From assembly GCA_002347085.1 (NCBI GenBank), contig DDWW01000018.1, positions 73,331 through 88,468 on the forward strand: a stretch of 15,138 nucleotides of DNA. Direction: 5' to 3'. The DNA comes from Desulfobulbaceae bacterium UBA2276 (GTDB lineage: Bacteria > Desulfobacterota > Desulfobulbia > Desulfobulbales > Desulfocapsaceae). The number at the start of each line of letters is the position of its first letter. The first letter of the stretch is position 1. The notes beneath the pieces are model-generated. The model saw nothing but the letters and a program-made list of their open reading frames with translations, was not told the DNA's origin and did not search any database. Positions 8,479 to 15,138 of this stretch are shown piece after piece. Position numbers and translations under genes: made by a program.

Positions 8479-11010
8479 TTAAATAACAATATTAACAAGC
8501 TTCTTCTGCACGATAATAACTTTTTTGACGGGTTTGGCCATAATAATTTTCTGGATATTCCCGTCGCTTAACGCCATTTCTTTTATTATCTCGTCGTCGG
8601 TATCTGCGGCTACCTGGAGGCGGGAGCGCATCTTGCCGTTGACCTGGATGACGACGGTAATCTCATCTTCTTTGGCCGCATCAAGGTCAAGAGCAGGCCA
8701 CTGTTCCTGATCAAGGGGGCGGGGGCTGTCAATCTGCTGCCAGAGTTCGGCACAAAAATGGGGGACCATGGGGGAGAGCAGAAGGAGAATGGCCCGCACC
8801 GCCTCATGGATCAAGGGAGGAGAGACCTTATCCTGGGGCTGGTCACTGTCCATGGGGGCCAGGGTGGTCAGGGTATTAAACAGCTCCATGATCCCGCTGA
8901 TGGCGGTATTAAAGTGGAAGTTGTTCTCGATGTTCAAAGTCACCCGCTGGATGGTCTGGTGGGTCTTGCGATGGAGGGCCTGATCCGCCGTGCTTTGAAT
9001 GACGATATTCCCGTCACCTGCCCGGGTAAGGAGTTCCTGATGGCCCATGACATAGCGATAGATCCGGTTCAGAAAACGAAAAGCTCCTTCTACACCCTGG
9101 GCATTCCATTCCAGATCCCTTTCCGGCGGGGCGGCAAAGAGACTGAACAGGCGAACGGTGTCGGCCCCGTATTCATGAATCAGGTCATTGGGGTCAACAA
9201 CGTTGCCCTTGGATTTTGACATCTTGGCCCCATCCTTGATCACCATTCCCTGGGTCAGAAGGTTGGTGAAGGGCTCATCAATATCGAGGTAGCCGAGATC
9301 ACGCAGGACTTTGGTGAAAAAACGGGAGTAGAGGAGATGAAGGATGGCATGTTCAACACCGCCGATATATTGATCCACTGGCAGCCAGTGCGCGGCCTTG
9401 GCCAGATCTATAGGGGTTTGGGTATCCCGGGGGCTGGTATAACGGGCAAAGTACCAGGAGGATTCGACAAAGGTGTCCATGGTATCGGACTCGCGCCTGG
9501 CCGCACCACCACAGGCCGGACACGTAGTCTGCAGAAAGGACTCCCGTTGATGCAGGGGGGCGCAACTGTTCCGGTCTGAATCCGTATCCGCAGGCAGGGT
9601 CAGCGGAAGCTGCTCGGCCGGGATCGGTTGGATGCCGCACTTCTCGCAGTAGATTATGGGGATGGGAGTTCCCCAGTACCGCTGCCTGGAGATCCCCCAG
9701 TCGCGCAGTCTATAAGTGGTATGGGGCGCGCCAAAGCCATTGTTGCCGGCGTGATCGATAATGGCCTGCTTGGCGGCCAGTGAGCTCAGGCCGTTGAATG
9801 TCCCCGAATCAGCAAGCAGACCTTGCTCAACGGATGCCGCCTCCATCTCCCCTGCTATCAGGGTGACGCCCTCGGGAAAGACCACTGGTTTGATGGCCAG
9901 GTTATATTTACGGGCAAATTCAAAGTCCCGCTGGTCATGCGCGGGAACGGCCATGACCGCTCCCGTGCCATAGCCCATGAGGACAAAATTGGCCACATAG
10001 ACTGGAATCTCGTCGCCATTAAAGGGATTGAGGCAGTAGCGTCCGGTAAAGATTCCCTTTTTCTCCTGCTCATCATCGGGTTTCTGTTGCTGTTTTTCCA
10101 GGATAATGGCAGCAATAAAGTCCCGAATTTCCTGCTCTCGATCTGAACCTTGAATCAGCACGTCTATCAAGGGATGCTCCGGGGCAATCGACATGAAGGT
10201 CACGCCAAAGATGGTGTCCGGGCGGGTGGTAAAGATGGAAAGGAGCTCTTCACTTCCGGCAATCTTGAAATCACAGGTGAGGCCCTCTGACTTGCCGATC
10301 CAGTTGCGCTGCATGGTTACAACCTTATCGGGCCAGCCCTTCAACTTGTCGAGATCACGAAGCAGCTCTTCGGCGTAAGCGGTTATCTTGAAAAACCAGC
10401 CCTTCATCTCACGGGGGGTAACCGGTTCATCGCAACGCCAGCAGGTGCCATCAATGACCTGCTCATTGGCCAACACCGTCTGGCAGGAGTTGCACCAGTT
10501 GACGGTGGTCTTTTTCTGATAAGCGAGCCCTCTTTCATACATCTGGAGAAAGATGAGCTGCTCGTGGCGATAATAGGCGGGATTACAGGTGGCGATCTCT
10601 CGGTCCCAGTCATAGGAAAGGCCCAGCTGGCGTAACTGGTCGCGCATGTAATCTATGTTGTCGTAGGTCCAGCGAGCGGGATGGCTCTTGTTTTTCTGGG
10701 CGGCGTTTTCCGCCGGCAGGCCAAAGGCGTCCCAGCCCATGGGATGCAGGACATTGAATCCGCGCAGCCGTTTATAACGGGCAATGACATCGCCAATGGA
10801 ATAATTACGGACATGACCCATGTGGATGCGTCCTGAAGGGTAAGGAAACATCTCGAGGACATAATATTTTTCCCGTTTATCCCCTTGCGTGTCATCTTCC
10901 GAGACCTTGTAGGTCGATTCCTTTTGCCAGACCTCCTGCCACTTGGCCTCTATGGTCTTGAAGTCATATCTGAAAGTATATTTATTGTCTGGTTCGCTCG
11001 TGGTGGCCAT
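8479..11010 (-). CDS. leuS: Leucyl-tRNA synthetase
   Basis: Class I aminoacyl-tRNA synthetase charging tRNA-Leu. The 843-aa protein is full length. The Rossmann fold carries PYPSGRIHMGH (HMGH, 63-66) and KMSKS (596-600). A zinc-ribbon-like CNSC..CWRC lies at 173-193. The CP1 editing domain carries TTRPDTIFG (261-269) and GTGAVMAVPAHDQRD (348-362), so proofreading of mischarged tRNA should be intact. A second Cys cluster, CEKC..CPAC (455-500), follows before the catalytic domain resumes at WGISRQRYWGTPIP. The anticodon-binding helices and a C-terminal domain with VVIQVNGKMRSR complete it. GAGG lies about 9 nt before the ATG. It sits 95 nt after dnaB with no terminator seen between. Confidence 0.98.
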   Translation of the reverse strand: MATTSEPDNKYTFRYDFKTIEAKWQEVWQKESTYKVSEDDTQGDKREKYYVLEMFPYPSGRIHMGHVRNYSIGDVIARYKRLRGFNVLHPMGWDAFGLPAENAAQKNKSHPARWTYDNIDYMRDQLRQLGLSYDWDREIATCNPAYYRHEQLIFLQMYERGLAYQKKTTVNWCNSCQTVLANEQVIDGTCWRCDEPVTPREMKGWFFKITAYAEELLRDLDKLKGWPDKVVTMQRNWIGKSEGLTCDFKIAGSEELLSIFTTRPDTIFGVTFMSIAPEHPLIDVLIQGSDREQEIRDFIAAIILEKQQQKPDDEQEKKGIFTGRYCLNPFNGDEIPVYVANFVLMGYGTGAVMAVPAHDQRDFEFARKYNLAIKPVVFPEGVTLIAGEMEAASVEQGLLADSGTFNGLSSLAAKQAIIDHAGNNGFGAPHTTYRLRDWGISRQRYWGTPIPIIYCEKCGIQPIPAEQLPLTLPADTDSDRNSCAPLHQRESFLQTTCPACGGAARRESDTMDTFVESSWYFARYTSPRDTQTPIDLAKAAHWLPVDQYIGGVEHAILHLLYSRFFTKVLRDLGYLDIDEPFTNLLTQGMVIKDGAKMSKSKGNVVDPNDLIHEYGADTVRLFSLFAAPPERDLEWNAQGVEGAFRFLNRIYRYVMGHQELLTRAGDGNIVIQSTADQALHRKTHQTIQRVTLNIENNFHFNTAISGIMELFNTLTTLAPMDSDQPQDKVSPPLIHEAVRAILLLLSPMVPHFCAELWQQIDSPRPLDQEQWPALDLDAAKEDEITVVIQVNGKMRSRLQVAADTDDEIIKEMALSDGNIQKIIMAKPVKKVIIVQKKLVNIVI

Positions 11011-11105
11011 GCTTTTGCCTCGGGGTAAAAAAACGGGAAGGTCTCTTGATTATCTGATTATCTGAGGGACAATGAACTCGGCGTTATCTCAACGTAAAAT
11101 CGAGG

Positions 11106-12491
11106 TTAATAGCTGCCTGACTGGTCATAGTGACTCATGTTTTCAAACAGGGTGTATTCCTTGAGGAAGGTCAGTTTAAAGGTGCCGGTGGGTCCGTTTC
11201 GCTGTTTACCGATGATGATCTCAGCGCTGCCTTTTTCCGGATTATCCTCACCCTTGTTGTACACCTCATCACGGTAGATGAAGCAGATGACGTCGGCGTC
11301 CTGTTCAATGGCACCTGATTCGCGGAGGTCAGACATCATCGGTCTTTTATCGGTACGGCTTTCGAGGCCTCGGTTAAGCTGAGACAGGGCCAGGACTGGA
11401 ATTTTGAATTCCTTGGCAATGGCCTTTAGCGATCGTGAGATTTCACTGATTTCCTGGGTGCGATTTTCAGTCGATGACCGACCGCGCATAAGTTGCAGAT
11501 AGTCAACCAGGATCAGGCCCACATTATGCTGAGCCGCGAGCCTGCGGACCTTGGCTCGCATTTCAAGGACAGAAATAGCAGGGGTATCATCAATATAGAT
11601 CGGCGCGTGTTCAAGCATACCCACCGCCCTGGTGAGCTTGGGCCAGTCTTCGGGGTGCAGTTTACCGGTGCGAATACGCTGCGAATCAATGCGGGCTACC
11701 GAGCAGAGCAGTCGCATGACCAATTGTTCATGCGACATCTCCAGGCTGAAGATGCCCACGCCAACCTTGTCAACCAGAGCCGCGTGCTGGGCGATGTTCA
11801 TGGCCAGGGCGGTCTTGCCCATGGACGGGCGAGCGGCCAGGATGATGAGATCAGAGGGCTGGAGACCGGCGGTCATCTTGTCCATCTCGTGATAGCCAGT
11901 GGCCATGCCGGTGATCAGTTCTTTTCGGGCAAAGAGTTTTTCAATGGTCTTAAAGGCCGCCGGGATGGCCTGGCCCATGGTGGCAAAGCCTTGGCCGCTT
12001 TTGGAATTAGCAATATCAAAAATAGCCTGCTCCGCTTCATCGACCAAGGTGTCGATATCGCCCTGCTCGTCATAACAGCGGTTGGCAATTTCGGTGTTGA
12101 TCTGAATCAGGCTTCTGAGGATAGCCTTTTGATGAATAATCCGGGCGTAGTGGCTGAGATTAGCGGTGACCGGAACCATGGAGGTCAGCATGGCCAGGTA
12201 GGCCGCGCCGCCAATTTCATCGAGCTTATTGTTGTTCTTCAGTTGATTGGTGACGGTGATGAGGTCTTGGGGCTCGCTTCTCTCGAAGAGCTGGATCATG
12301 GCCTCAAAGATCAGGCGATGCGACGGACGATAAAAATCGTTTGATTTCAGGATCTCCAGGACGGTACCGAGCGATTGATCCTTGAGCAGAATGGTGCCCA
12401 GTACCGATTGTTCGGCCTCAAGATTCTGGGGAGGGACGCGGCCCCCAGGTGCAGTTGGAGCAGGGCTGGTCGATGAAAAAAGGTTGTTCAT
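11106..12491 (-). CDS. dnaB: Replicative DNA helicase DnaB
   Basis: Hexameric 5'-3' helicase that unwinds DNA at the replication fork and recruits primase. The 461-aa protein has the N-terminal primase-interacting helical domain (NLEAEQSVLGTILL, about 23-36), a linker, and a RecA-like ATPase domain. Walker A is ARPSMGKTA (220-228), followed by FSLEMSHEQL and Walker B LILVDYLQLM. The arginine-rich end GKQRNGPTGTFKLTF is typical of DnaB. No intein interrupts it. The ATG at 12491 has only a weak ribosome binding site. Its place after rplI is the common bacterial order. A stable hairpin lies in the 109-nt gap before it. Confidence 0.98.
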   Translation of the reverse strand: MNNLFSSTSPAPTAPGGRVPPQNLEAEQSVLGTILLKDQSLGTVLEILKSNDFYRPSHRLIFEAMIQLFERSEPQDLITVTNQLKNNNKLDEIGGAAYLAMLTSMVPVTANLSHYARIIHQKAILRSLIQINTEIANRCYDEQGDIDTLVDEAEQAIFDIANSKSGQGFATMGQAIPAAFKTIEKLFARKELITGMATGYHEMDKMTAGLQPSDLIILAARPSMGKTALAMNIAQHAALVDKVGVGIFSLEMSHEQLVMRLLCSVARIDSQRIRTGKLHPEDWPKLTRAVGMLEHAPIYIDDTPAISVLEMRAKVRRLAAQHNVGLILVDYLQLMRGRSSTENRTQEISEISRSLKAIAKEFKIPVLALSQLNRGLESRTDKRPMMSDLRESGAIEQDADVICFIYRDEVYNKGEDNPEKGSAEIIIGKQRNGPTGTFKLTFLKEYTLFENMSHYDQSGSY

Positions 12492-12530
12492 CTTGATTCA
12501 GACCATGAAGGAAAAAGGATGTGAAATGAC

Positions 12531-12568
12531 AACACACCGTTCAGGAAAGATCTCCTGAACGGTGTGTT
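12531..12568 (-). terminator. 16-bp hairpin between rplI and dnaB (attenuator or processing site)
   Basis: AACACACCGTTCAGGA (12531-12546) and its exact reverse complement (12553-12568) enclose a six-base loop. On the minus strand, where both neighbours are read, the stem is followed by GTCATTTCAC and no U-tract, so it is not a classical intrinsic terminator. It could act as partial terminator, RNase processing site or 3'-end stabiliser that lowers dnaB relative to the ribosomal genes. This role is inferred from position. Confidence 0.45.
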
Positions 12569-12600
12569 GGTTCAAAATGTTTATAGAATTTCTTGGAAGA

Positions 12601-13056
12601 TCAGACCTTTTCTACGCTGCGCACGATCTTGACGATAATGTCGGTGGCCATCTGGAAGCCAACCTTGATCTTGACAGGGAATTCGCCCAGGGTCTTGATG
12701 GGATCAGTCAGGACAATCTGCTTCTTGTCGAGAACAATGTCCATCTCCGTCAATTTCTGATGAATGTCGGTGCTGGTGACCGAACCAAACAGACGGGAAT
12801 CATCGCCTGAAAGCTGGGAAATAGTAATGGTAATGCCTGCCAGTTTTTTGGACAGGGCCTCAGCCTGCTGACGATCCTGCTCCAGCTTGGCCTTGATGGT
12901 GGCAAGATTACGGTCAAGAATCGCCTTGTTCTGGGCGTTGGCCAGAACTGCCTTGCCATGGGGCAACAGATAGTTGCGGCCATAGCCGGGCTTTACGTTA
13001 ACGATGGAGCCTTCCTGGCCGAGGGTGCTGATGGTTTCTTTTAATATAAGTTCCAT
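12601..13056 (-). CDS. rplI: 50S ribosomal protein L9
   Basis: Large-subunit protein that binds 23S rRNA and extends from the ribosome; it helps limit frameshifting. The 151-aa product (usual about 148-150) begins MELILKETISTLGQEGSIVN and has the conserved VKPGYGRNYLLPHGKA signature, followed by the long connecting helix (about 40-75) and the C-terminal domain with LFGSVTSTDI. The ATG at 13056 has AGGAG 8 nt upstream; a longer frame to 13101 adds residues unlike L9 and is rejected. It belongs to the rpsF-rpsR-DUF2232-rplI-dnaB cluster. Confidence 0.97.
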   Translation of the reverse strand: MELILKETISTLGQEGSIVNVKPGYGRNYLLPHGKAVLANAQNKAILDRNLATIKAKLEQDRQQAEALSKKLAGITITISQLSGDDSRLFGSVTSTDIHQKLTEMDIVLDKKQIVLTDPIKTLGEFPVKIKVGFQMATDIIVKIVRSVEKV

Positions 13057-13133
13057 GGTCTTACTCCTGTTGCTTCTGTTGGTTCTTGAAGTTGGGCGCA
13101 AATGGATAAAGGTTCCGATGCGCGGAATATCAT

Positions 13134-14144
13134 TTATAACGTATCTTGCTGATTTACATCCTGACTGGCCGAATCCCCTGAATTTTCCGAATCTTTTAAT
13201 CCTCGGAAATTAAACCAGACATCAGCGAGTCCGATTACTGATAAAAAAAGTGTTCCTAATGATTGAAAGACAATAATCACATAGATAAAGGAACGGATGA
13301 ACAAAGGGGCTTGCCACTTGTCTAAAAAAAAGAGGACAAGGGCCAGACCCTGGAAACAATAAATCACACTGGCAATCAGGAGCAGATTAAAACCAATGGT
13401 TCTGGCGATCGGCAAAGGTAGCAGGGCCAGAAAGGCGGCCCCGATAACTGTCCAGATAAGCTTGTCCGGCAGTTGCCAGTATCGATATTCTGGCCACGGG
13501 CCATGTCCACTGTTTTTGTGGAGCAACCTGTTACCGAGTACCATGGCTAACCATACGGTAAACAAGGCGCTGTCGATGAGAATGGCCGGCATCAACTGGG
13601 TCAGCCGTTCTTTTATCTGTGAGAAGGTTTGGGCGAGCAAGTACAAAGACTCCGCCGGGATTTTCTCATTGCCCTGATACTGTTTTAAGGCCTCATCCAG
13701 CCCCTGATTGATTGACAACAGGAGCATGGAGTAGGGGTGGTTCCCTTCAATGATGGCAAGTATGCCAGAAACAAGCAACCACGACAGGCTTAAAGCCGCA
13801 AATCCTTTCAGGCCAGCTACTGACGGAGTTTCATTCTTCGAGGCCGAACGGGCCAGTATAAATCCTGCCGGCATCATGGTCATGGCGATCATGACCATGC
13901 CTGCCATGTGTAATATCGCCCCGGCCAGCAGGGCGATAAGGGTTCCATGCAGGATGTATTTGGTGCCAACATTTCTGCCATATCGGCAGAGATAGTAAAA
14001 AACCAGCAAGGGCACAAGACTATAGAGCCATCCTAAAACAGCACCCTGTAAACCAGGCAGGAGGAGAACTCCGGTCACGATAAAGATATGCTTGAATATC
14101 TTTATTCCTTCAGGGCTTGCGGCCGTCTGGTTCACTTGTGACAA
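13134..14144 (-). CDS. DUF2232 integral membrane protein
   Basis: A 336-aa polytopic inner-membrane protein, most likely of the DUF2232 (YybS-like) family, whose members often sit between rpsR and rplI. Roughly eight hydrophobic segments are visible: about 18-35, 36-52, 62-78, 79-98, 115-132, 185-205, 228-275 (two), and 283-307. The C-terminal segment LGTLFLSVIGLADVWFNFRG matches the family's typical ending, followed by a polar tail rich in S, D and Q. The start is uncertain: TTG at 14144 gives the longest frame and GTG at 14135 is an alternative; neither has a clear ribosome binding site, and a stop lies upstream. Biochemical role unknown; the position suggests a link with ribosome or growth control, but nothing in the protein shows it. 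Confidence 0.82.
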   Translation of the reverse strand: MSQVNQTAASPEGIKIFKHIFIVTGVLLLPGLQGAVLGWLYSLVPLLVFYYLCRYGRNVGTKYILHGTLIALLAGAILHMAGMVMIAMTMMPAGFILARSASKNETPSVAGLKGFAALSLSWLLVSGILAIIEGNHPYSMLLLSINQGLDEALKQYQGNEKIPAESLYLLAQTFSQIKERLTQLMPAILIDSALFTVWLAMVLGNRLLHKNSGHGPWPEYRYWQLPDKLIWTVIGAAFLALLPLPIARTIGFNLLLIASVIYCFQGLALVLFFLDKWQAPLFIRSFIYVIIVFQSLGTLFLSVIGLADVWFNFRGLKDSENSGDSASQDVNQQDTL

Positions 14145-14187
14145 GTTGCTTGCTGATGCTCTGATCTGTCTTGAGTAGTTTTTTTAT

Positions 14188-14430
14188 TTATTTTGCTATA
14201 ACGCCGGAATATGGCAACAGCGCAATCTGGCGGGCCTTCTTTATGGCCTCACACAACTGTCGCTGGTGGGTGGCACAGGTTCCAGAGATCCGGCGTGGCA
14301 TGATCTTGCCGCGTTCGGAAACAAAATAACGAATTGTCTTTAAGTCTTTATAGTCGATTACCGTTTCCTGGTCGGTGGTGCAGAACCGGCAGACCTTTTT
14401 TCGGGCAAAAACGCGTTTTACGGGAGGCAT
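14188..14430 (-). CDS. rpsR: 30S ribosomal protein S18 (Cys-rich form)
   Basis: Small-subunit protein that pairs with S6 on the 16S rRNA platform. The 80-aa product holds the family core YKDLKTIRYFVSERGKIMPRR and RQLCEAIKKARQIALLPY. It carries CRFC (C14, C17) plus C52 and H55 (TCATHQ), a set of ligands that could bind zinc as in the Cys-containing S18 paralogues. The ATG at 14430 has GGAAAAACTCAC upstream. The gene is 54 nt after rpsF, with no ssb between. Confidence 0.97.
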   Translation of the reverse strand: MPPVKRVFARKKVCRFCTTDQETVIDYKDLKTIRYFVSERGKIMPRRISGTCATHQRQLCEAIKKARQIALLPYSGVIAK

Positions 14431-14484
14431 GTGAGTTTTTCCTGTATATGTAATTGATTAGTAATGAGAGAGGTATGAGAGTTC

Positions 14485-14907
14485 TTATTCGTCAGCTTCG
14501 ATGGTATCGTCAGCATCGAATCCTTCAGTCTCTTCAGCTTCTCCATCTGCCCCGGTTTCTTTTGCGGCCTTGCGGGTCGCCATTTCAACCTTGGCCTGCT
14601 CAATCTTTTCGGGGGAAATATCGTCAGCGAGCTTGATGGTCATATATTTCAGGACCGAGTCATCAATCCTGAACTTTCGTTCCATCTCTAATACTGCGGC
14701 GGGTTCGGTTGCATAATCACAAAAGAGATAAAGGCCCTGGCTCTCTTTTTTGATCAGATAGGCGAGTTTCCGCAAGCCCCATCGGTCAAAATGGATAAGA
14801 GTGCCGCCTTCGTTTGCAATAATGGCATTAGTATTGTCAATGATCGTGTTGATCGCTTCTTCGCCAAGATTTGGTCGAAGAATGTAGATCGTTTCGTACC
14901 TGCGCAT
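14485..14907 (-). CDS. rpsF: 30S ribosomal protein S6
   Basis: Small-subunit protein that forms a heterodimer with S18. The 140-aa product starts MRRYETIYILRPNLGEE, has the ferredoxin-like fold regions DRWGLRKLAYLIKKE and MERKFRIDDSVLKYMTIK, and ends in an acidic tail of about 30 residues (rich in E, D and A, ending EADE) longer than in the shortest S6 proteins. The ATG at 14907 has a strong AGGAGG six nt upstream. A frame extending to 15009 is untypical of S6 and is rejected. First gene of the large minus-strand cluster. Confidence 0.97.
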   Translation of the reverse strand: MRRYETIYILRPNLGEEAINTIIDNTNAIIANEGGTLIHFDRWGLRKLAYLIKKESQGLYLFCDYATEPAAVLEMERKFRIDDSVLKYMTIKLADDISPEKIEQAKVEMATRKAAKETGADGEAEETEGFDADDTIEADE

Positions 14908-15079
14908 GTGTTCCTCCTCGTGGACCCATGATGGTGGGAGTAATGTCTCCCTGATTTTCGGCTCTTCCCGGTAATGGCCAAGAGCGAAGAGGTACCTGTC
15001 TGACACCATTGCCAGGCAGGGGGATGGTGAACCTGACCTCGATAAATGAGAGAAGTCTATTCAACACCAAGTAGAAAAA
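14908..15079 (-). promoter_or_regulatory. Structured rpsF leader, possible S6:S18 autoregulatory site
   Basis: The 5' untranslated region from the predicted start site to rpsF is about 170 nt and can fold into three hairpins on the minus strand. First: GAGGT (15040-15036) with ACCTC (14993-14989), enclosing CACCAT/ATGGTG (15029-15024 with 15009-15004). Second: GCTCTT (14985-14980) with AAGAGC (14966-14961), its loop holding ACCGGG and a CCG following the stem. Third: GGGAG/CTCCC (14951-14947 with 14940-14936). rpsF leaders in many bacteria carry a hairpin with a conserved CCG that binds S6:S18 to repress the operon. The second hairpin is the candidate; I judged this by eye and the match is partial. 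Confidence 0.4.
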
Positions 15080-15085
15080 TGAGTA

Positions 15086-15114
15086 TAAATACATCGGCTC
15101 GCAAGTCGTGTCAA
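15086..15114 (-). promoter_or_regulatory. Sigma-70-type promoter for the rpsF operon
   Basis: On the minus strand a perfect TTGACA (-35, at 15114-15109) is followed after 17 nt by TATTTA (-10, at 15091-15086). Transcription would start near 15079. The near-consensus -35 and ideal spacing suit a highly expressed ribosomal-protein operon. Confidence 0.75.
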
Positions 15115-15138
15115 TTTGTTTTTTTCTCTTTTTCTTGA

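Noticed and set aside
11048..11063. Tandem repeat of GATTATCT (two copies) before leuS
   Set aside because: Two 8-bp copies in an AT-rich gap are expected by chance; no regulatory site recognised.
11493..12344. A 283-codon plus-strand open frame opposite dnaB
   Set aside because: It lies fully antisense to a clear DnaB; low-complexity H/G/D-rich translation typical of a shadow frame.
14908..15009. N-terminal extension of rpsF to 15009
   Set aside because: The ATG at 14907 has a strong AGGAGG and gives a normal S6 N-terminus; the extension overlaps the structured leader.

Overview
The window looks like a piece of a Desulfobacterota (Desulfobulbales-like) chromosome. This rests on gene order and protein character, not on a database match. 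The signs are an rpsF-rpsR-DUF2232-rplI-dnaB cluster, leuS followed by lptE, receiver/diguanylate-cyclase signalling genes, and one gene that reads best as a selenoprotein. Nearly everything is housekeeping or signalling. There is no rRNA, tRNA, CRISPR array, insertion sequence or prophage that I can support.

Layout. (1) 1-1593, plus strand: the end of a single-domain response regulator cut by the window edge, then a receiver-PAS-like-GGDEF diguanylate cyclase. (2) 1594-1765: a convergent gap with several inverted repeats. (3) 1766-5341, minus strand: a tight three-gene unit, dusB -> rarA -> a UshA-like secreted protein. dusB and rarA overlap by 4 nt (ATGA), and rarA and the third gene by 20 nt. 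The third gene has an in-frame TGA exactly where its family has the second Cys of EPCGC, followed by a bacterial-SECIS-like hairpin, so I annotate it as one selenoprotein gene rather than two broken ORFs. (4) 5342-5588: a divergent intergenic region with overlapping inverted repeats. (5) 5589-7523, plus strand: a transketolase, closed by a perfect 23-bp inverted repeat that can terminate both it and the convergent lptE. (6) 7669-14907, minus strand: rpsF -> rpsR -> DUF2232 membrane protein -> rplI -> dnaB -> leuS -> lptE, with a clear sigma-70-type promoter and a structured leader in front of rpsF. No ssb lies between rpsF and rpsR. A 16-bp-stem hairpin lies between rplI and dnaB, and a 282-nt AT-rich spacer between leuS and lptE.

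How the genes fit together. The large minus-strand cluster makes ribosomal proteins S6, S18 and L9, the replicative helicase, leucyl-tRNA synthetase and an outer-membrane LPS-assembly lipoprotein: growth-linked functions expected to be co-regulated. dusB and rarA serve tRNA modification and replication-fork maintenance. The UshA-like selenoprotein is the outlier. It appears to be exported, has lost the recognisable metallophosphatase ligands, and keeps a Cys-Gly-Sec centre, so a redox or metal/selenium-dependent envelope role is more likely than nucleotide hydrolysis. It is the most interesting object in the window.
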